Assembly: GCA_002308435.1 (NCBI GenBank)
Contig: DBUY01000015.1
Span: 1 to 7,786 of the forward strand
Direction: 5' to 3'
DNA: 7,786 bases
Source: Proteobacteria bacterium UBA1278
GTDB lineage: Bacteria > Pseudomonadota > Gammaproteobacteria > Comchoanobacterales > Comchoanobacteraceae
Numbering within the stretch: position 1 is the first letter of the stretch; the number at the start of each line of letters is the position of its first letter. The position numbers and the translations under genes were made by a program. Shown one piece after another: positions 6,059 through 7,786 of this stretch. The notes under the pieces were generated by a model. That model had not been told where the DNA came from. It was given only the letters and a program-made list of their open reading frames with translations, and did not search any database.

Positions 6059-6397
6059 ATGCGCCACCAGTATCAAAAGACCCTCCAAGAGTTTGATCTG
6101 CGGCTTACAGAAGTTTGCTCTGCAACCCGAATTGATGCTGCACTTGAAAAACAACGTGAAATGATTCGCCTGCTTGATGACTTTGCAGAGCAGATGCACT
6201 TAGACCATATCGAGCGCGATGAACTCATTGAAATCAACCACGCCATGAAAGATTTGTTGAATGATTCAGTTCGTAACCGCAACCATCTTGGCGACTTCAA
6301 TGCGGTCTACGAGGAACAAAATGACGAAATAATCGACCAAATACGGGGTATAATTACCCGTATCAGCCGTATTTTAAGAAAACGATTCCCCAACTAA
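6059..6397 (+). CDS. Small all-helical charged protein, unknown function
   Basis: The protein is 112 residues from the ATG chosen by its strong Shine-Dalgarno, and no family is recognised. It is rich in Glu, Asp, Arg, Leu and Ile and has almost no Gly or Pro before the last two residues. That indicates long amphipathic helices, probably a helical hairpin or coiled coil. The segments are about 3-40 (KTLQEFDLRLTEV, then ALEKQREMIRLLDDF), 50-72 and 78-108 (EEQNDEIIDQIRGIITRISRI), ending in the basic tail LRKRFPN. There is no signal peptide or membrane segment, so it is likely cytoplasmic. The helix pattern is loosely like small chaperones of the FliT/FlgN kind, but nothing flagellar is nearby and I do not assign that. 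It is divergent from tyrS across about 106 bases and lies 121 bases before tsaC. It is not Smg, despite its place in the dprA-topA-tsaC region. Confidence 0.75.
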   Translation: MRHQYQKTLQEFDLRLTEVCSATRIDAALEKQREMIRLLDDFAEQMHLDHIERDELIEINHAMKDLLNDSVRNRNHLGDFNAVYEEQNDEIIDQIRGIITRISRILRKRFPN

Positions 6398-6461
6398 GAG
6401 GCCAACTTGGTCACATAATAGATTATCTCGGCTATATCATCGCCCTGAATATCCATTGTGA

Positions 6462-6489
6462 TTGATAGAAAACCAGTCCGTTTTATGAT
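6462..6489 (+). promoter_or_regulatory. Probable tsaC promoter
   Basis: TTGATA (6462-6467) and TATGAT (6484-6489) are separated by 16 bases and resemble sigma-70 -35 and -10 boxes. The inferred start is near 6496, about 22 bases before the tsaC ATG. A second -10-like TATAAA at 6497-6502 lies just downstream and could serve a start close to the ATG, which lacks a clear Shine-Dalgarno. Confidence 0.5.
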
Positions 6490-6518
6490 AAAATCGTATA
6501 AAATCATTACCCTTTTCC

Positions 6519-7058
6519 ATGAACACCATCCAACAAGCAACCGCCGCACTGCATGCTGGTGAGGTAATCGCCTACCCAACCGAGTCAACATGGGGACTCG
6601 GCGTTGACGCCAATAATCTAAATGCCGTAACAAAACTCAATCAGCTTAAACAACGCCCAAACTCTAAGGCATTCATCGTCCTAGTACACAATATCAACAT
6701 CATTAAACACTGGCTAGATTTTGACGCCCTGCCGGAGACCCTTGACACCAATACTGGCTGGCCTGGGCCTATCACTAAGTTGTTCCCAACAACAGCAAAC
6801 TGCCCATCATGGTTATCTCTAGACAATCGAATCGCTGTGCGTATCAGTGCACATCCAACCACTGCTACACTGTGTGAGCATTTTTGTGGCCCCATTATTT
6901 CAACGAGCGCCAACCGATCAGGTCAACCTGTGTTAACGTCCGCAGAAGCAATTCGAGCCAACTTTCAGAGCCACATTCACAGCATTGTTGACGGAACGCC
7001 AGGGCATCGGCCACCAACCACCATCATCTGTTTGAGCAGCGGACAAAAAATACGCTGA
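6519..7058 (+). CDS. tsaC: L-threonylcarbamoyladenylate synthase (TsaC/YrdC/RimN)
   Basis: The enzyme makes threonylcarbamoyl-AMP from threonine, bicarbonate and ATP. This is the first step of t6A37 modification of tRNAs reading ANN codons; the TsaB/D/E complex then transfers the group. The 179 residues cover the whole YrdC fold. AYPTEST is at 18-24 and KQRP at 44-47, followed by Lys50. WPGPIT is at 81-86, AVRIS with Arg108 at 106-110, HP at 112-113, and the STSANRSG nucleotide-binding motif at 128-135. The length is close to E. coli TsaC (190), and there is no Sua5 extension. The C-terminus ends around the position where the E. coli protein has its last few residues. The start is the only sensible ATG; the upstream sequence CCTTTTCC lacks a Shine-Dalgarno. 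The gene converges with the acyltransferase gene, 68 bases apart. Confidence 0.95.
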   Translation: MNTIQQATAALHAGEVIAYPTESTWGLGVDANNLNAVTKLNQLKQRPNSKAFIVLVHNINIIKHWLDFDALPETLDTNTGWPGPITKLFPTTANCPSWLSLDNRIAVRISAHPTTATLCEHFCGPIISTSANRSGQPVLTSAEAIRANFQSHIHSIVDGTPGHRPPTTIICLSSGQKIR

Positions 7059-7126
7059 ACAACTGACCCAACAGATTCACTGACAGATTGTTCGATTTAA
7101 TCAAATCAGACATCAATCCCTACGCA

Positions 7127-7786
7127 TCACGCATACCACTCAACACCCAGAGACGACTTAAACCGCTGATGCCCCCACATGTATTCACCCGGATGTCGTG
7201 CAATCAGTTTTTCAATATATTGAGCTAAAGAAACCGTAAATGCATGCACAGATTCATTCGGTAATCTCAAGCGCTCGATCTCAATCACCAGCTCTGCTCC
7301 TTCATAATAAGAATTCATAAAGTACACCCAACAACCTGTTAACTTCTGCAGCGTATAGGGCGCGGTAGTAAATTGAGCCGGCACACCAAACCAGGTCGTC
7401 TCGATTGAGCGATTCTTGCCATAATCTTGGTCTGGATAATAAAACACGGTACGTTTATCTTTCAACCAGGTGATAAACTGACGGGGGTTGGTTCGTAGAC
7501 TCATCTCAAAACACTGACCTCGACCACTTGCCATCATCGCACCGACGAAAGCAGATTGACTCTCTCTGGCCACGCCACACGCTCGCATGTGCATACCAAC
7601 CAACCGAGCATCCAACTCAATATGTTGTGAATGTTTTGCCAGTAATAGTACCCCTCGATCACCGGATTTTTGAACAGCTAATAACGCATTCAAACCAATA
7701 ATCCGATGCGGAATATGACGCTTAATTTGTACTGATGTCCAGAACCAGGCAACCAGTGTATCAAATACCGACAGTCCAGTGCCTGT
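7127..7786 (-). CDS. Lipid A biosynthesis acyltransferase (LpxL/LpxM family), N-terminus missing
   Basis: This integral or peripheral inner-membrane enzyme transfers a secondary acyl chain from acyl-ACP to Kdo2-lipid IVA at the cytoplasmic face. The frame is open to the window edge, so the gene continues past 7786: 219 codons are visible of roughly 300. The TTG at 7691-7693 is not the start, because family sequence continues upstream (LSVFDTLVAWFW, equivalent to E. coli LpxL GMAFIETGMGWFW). In visible numbering the HX4E catalytic motif is His52/Glu57 (HSQHIE). PDQDYG is at 118-123, WFGVPAQFTT at 132-141 and HPGEYMWGHQRFK at 198-210. The segment after the HX4E site has ARES where relatives carry a YRPNxNP-like stretch. 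LpxL versus LpxM cannot be decided from the motifs, so I give no symbol. The TGA stop faces tsaC across 68 bases, with no clear terminator between them. Confidence 0.93.
   Translation of the reverse strand, partial: TGTGLSVFDTLVAWFWTSVQIKRHIPHRIIGLNALLAVQKSGDRGVLLLAKHSQHIELDARLVGMHMRACGVARESQSAFVGAMMASGRGQCFEMSLRTNPRQFITWLKDKRTVFYYPDQDYGKNRSIETTWFGVPAQFTTAPYTLQKLTGCWVYFMNSYYEGAELVIEIERLRLPNESVHAFTVSLAQYIEKLIARHPGEYMWGHQRFKSSLGVEWYA

Noticed and set aside
6394..6633. 79-codon minus-strand ORF over the tsaC start and promoter
   Set aside because: It overlaps the conserved N-terminus of tsaC and the promoter region and has no independent support.
7691..7693. TTG as the start of the acyltransferase gene
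   Set aside because: The frame stays open to the window edge and the upstream residues match the family, so the gene is cut by the window and does not start here.

Overview
This looks like chromosomal DNA of a gammaproteobacterium of moderate G+C (roughly mid-40s per cent by eye). The evidence is a set of ordinary housekeeping genes: the 3' end of dprA, topA, tyrS, tsaC and a truncated lpxL-type lipid A acyltransferase. The acyltransferase implies a Gram-negative cell. The dprA, topA and tsaC genes belong to a neighbourhood that recurs in gammaproteobacteria (dprA/smf, smg, topA, yrdC/tsaC). Here no smg lies between dprA and topA, and about 3.9 kb separates topA from tsaC. The species cannot be named from the sequence alone.

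Layout. Bases 1-196 are the end of dprA on the plus strand. Bases 197-333 are an AT-rich gap that probably carries the topA promoter. topA occupies 334-2628. Bases 2629-4686 form an accessory stretch. It holds a weakly supported, arginine-rich ORF convergent with topA (2661-3038, minus), two paralogous small secreted histidine-rich proteins (3165-3554 and 4079-4462, both minus), and about 520 bases between them with no convincing gene but several repeats. tyrS follows on the minus strand (4687-5952). A small all-helical protein of unknown function is divergent from it (6059-6397, plus). tsaC (6519-7058, plus) is next, convergent with the acyltransferase gene (7127 to beyond the window end, minus).

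How the genes relate. The named genes act in separate core processes: DNA uptake and recombination (DprA), relaxation of negative supercoils (TopA), tyrosine charging (TyrS), the t6A tRNA modification (TsaC) and outer-membrane lipid A acylation. No single operon joins them, and the orientations alternate. The part least explained by known families is the pair of secreted paralogues. They share six aligned histidines and two cysteines with identical spacing. The first has a strong sigma-70-like promoter with a perfect inverted repeat just upstream of the -35 box. The tyrosyl-tRNA synthetase also stands out, because it resembles the alphaproteobacterial-type enzyme more than the usual gammaproteobacterial forms.
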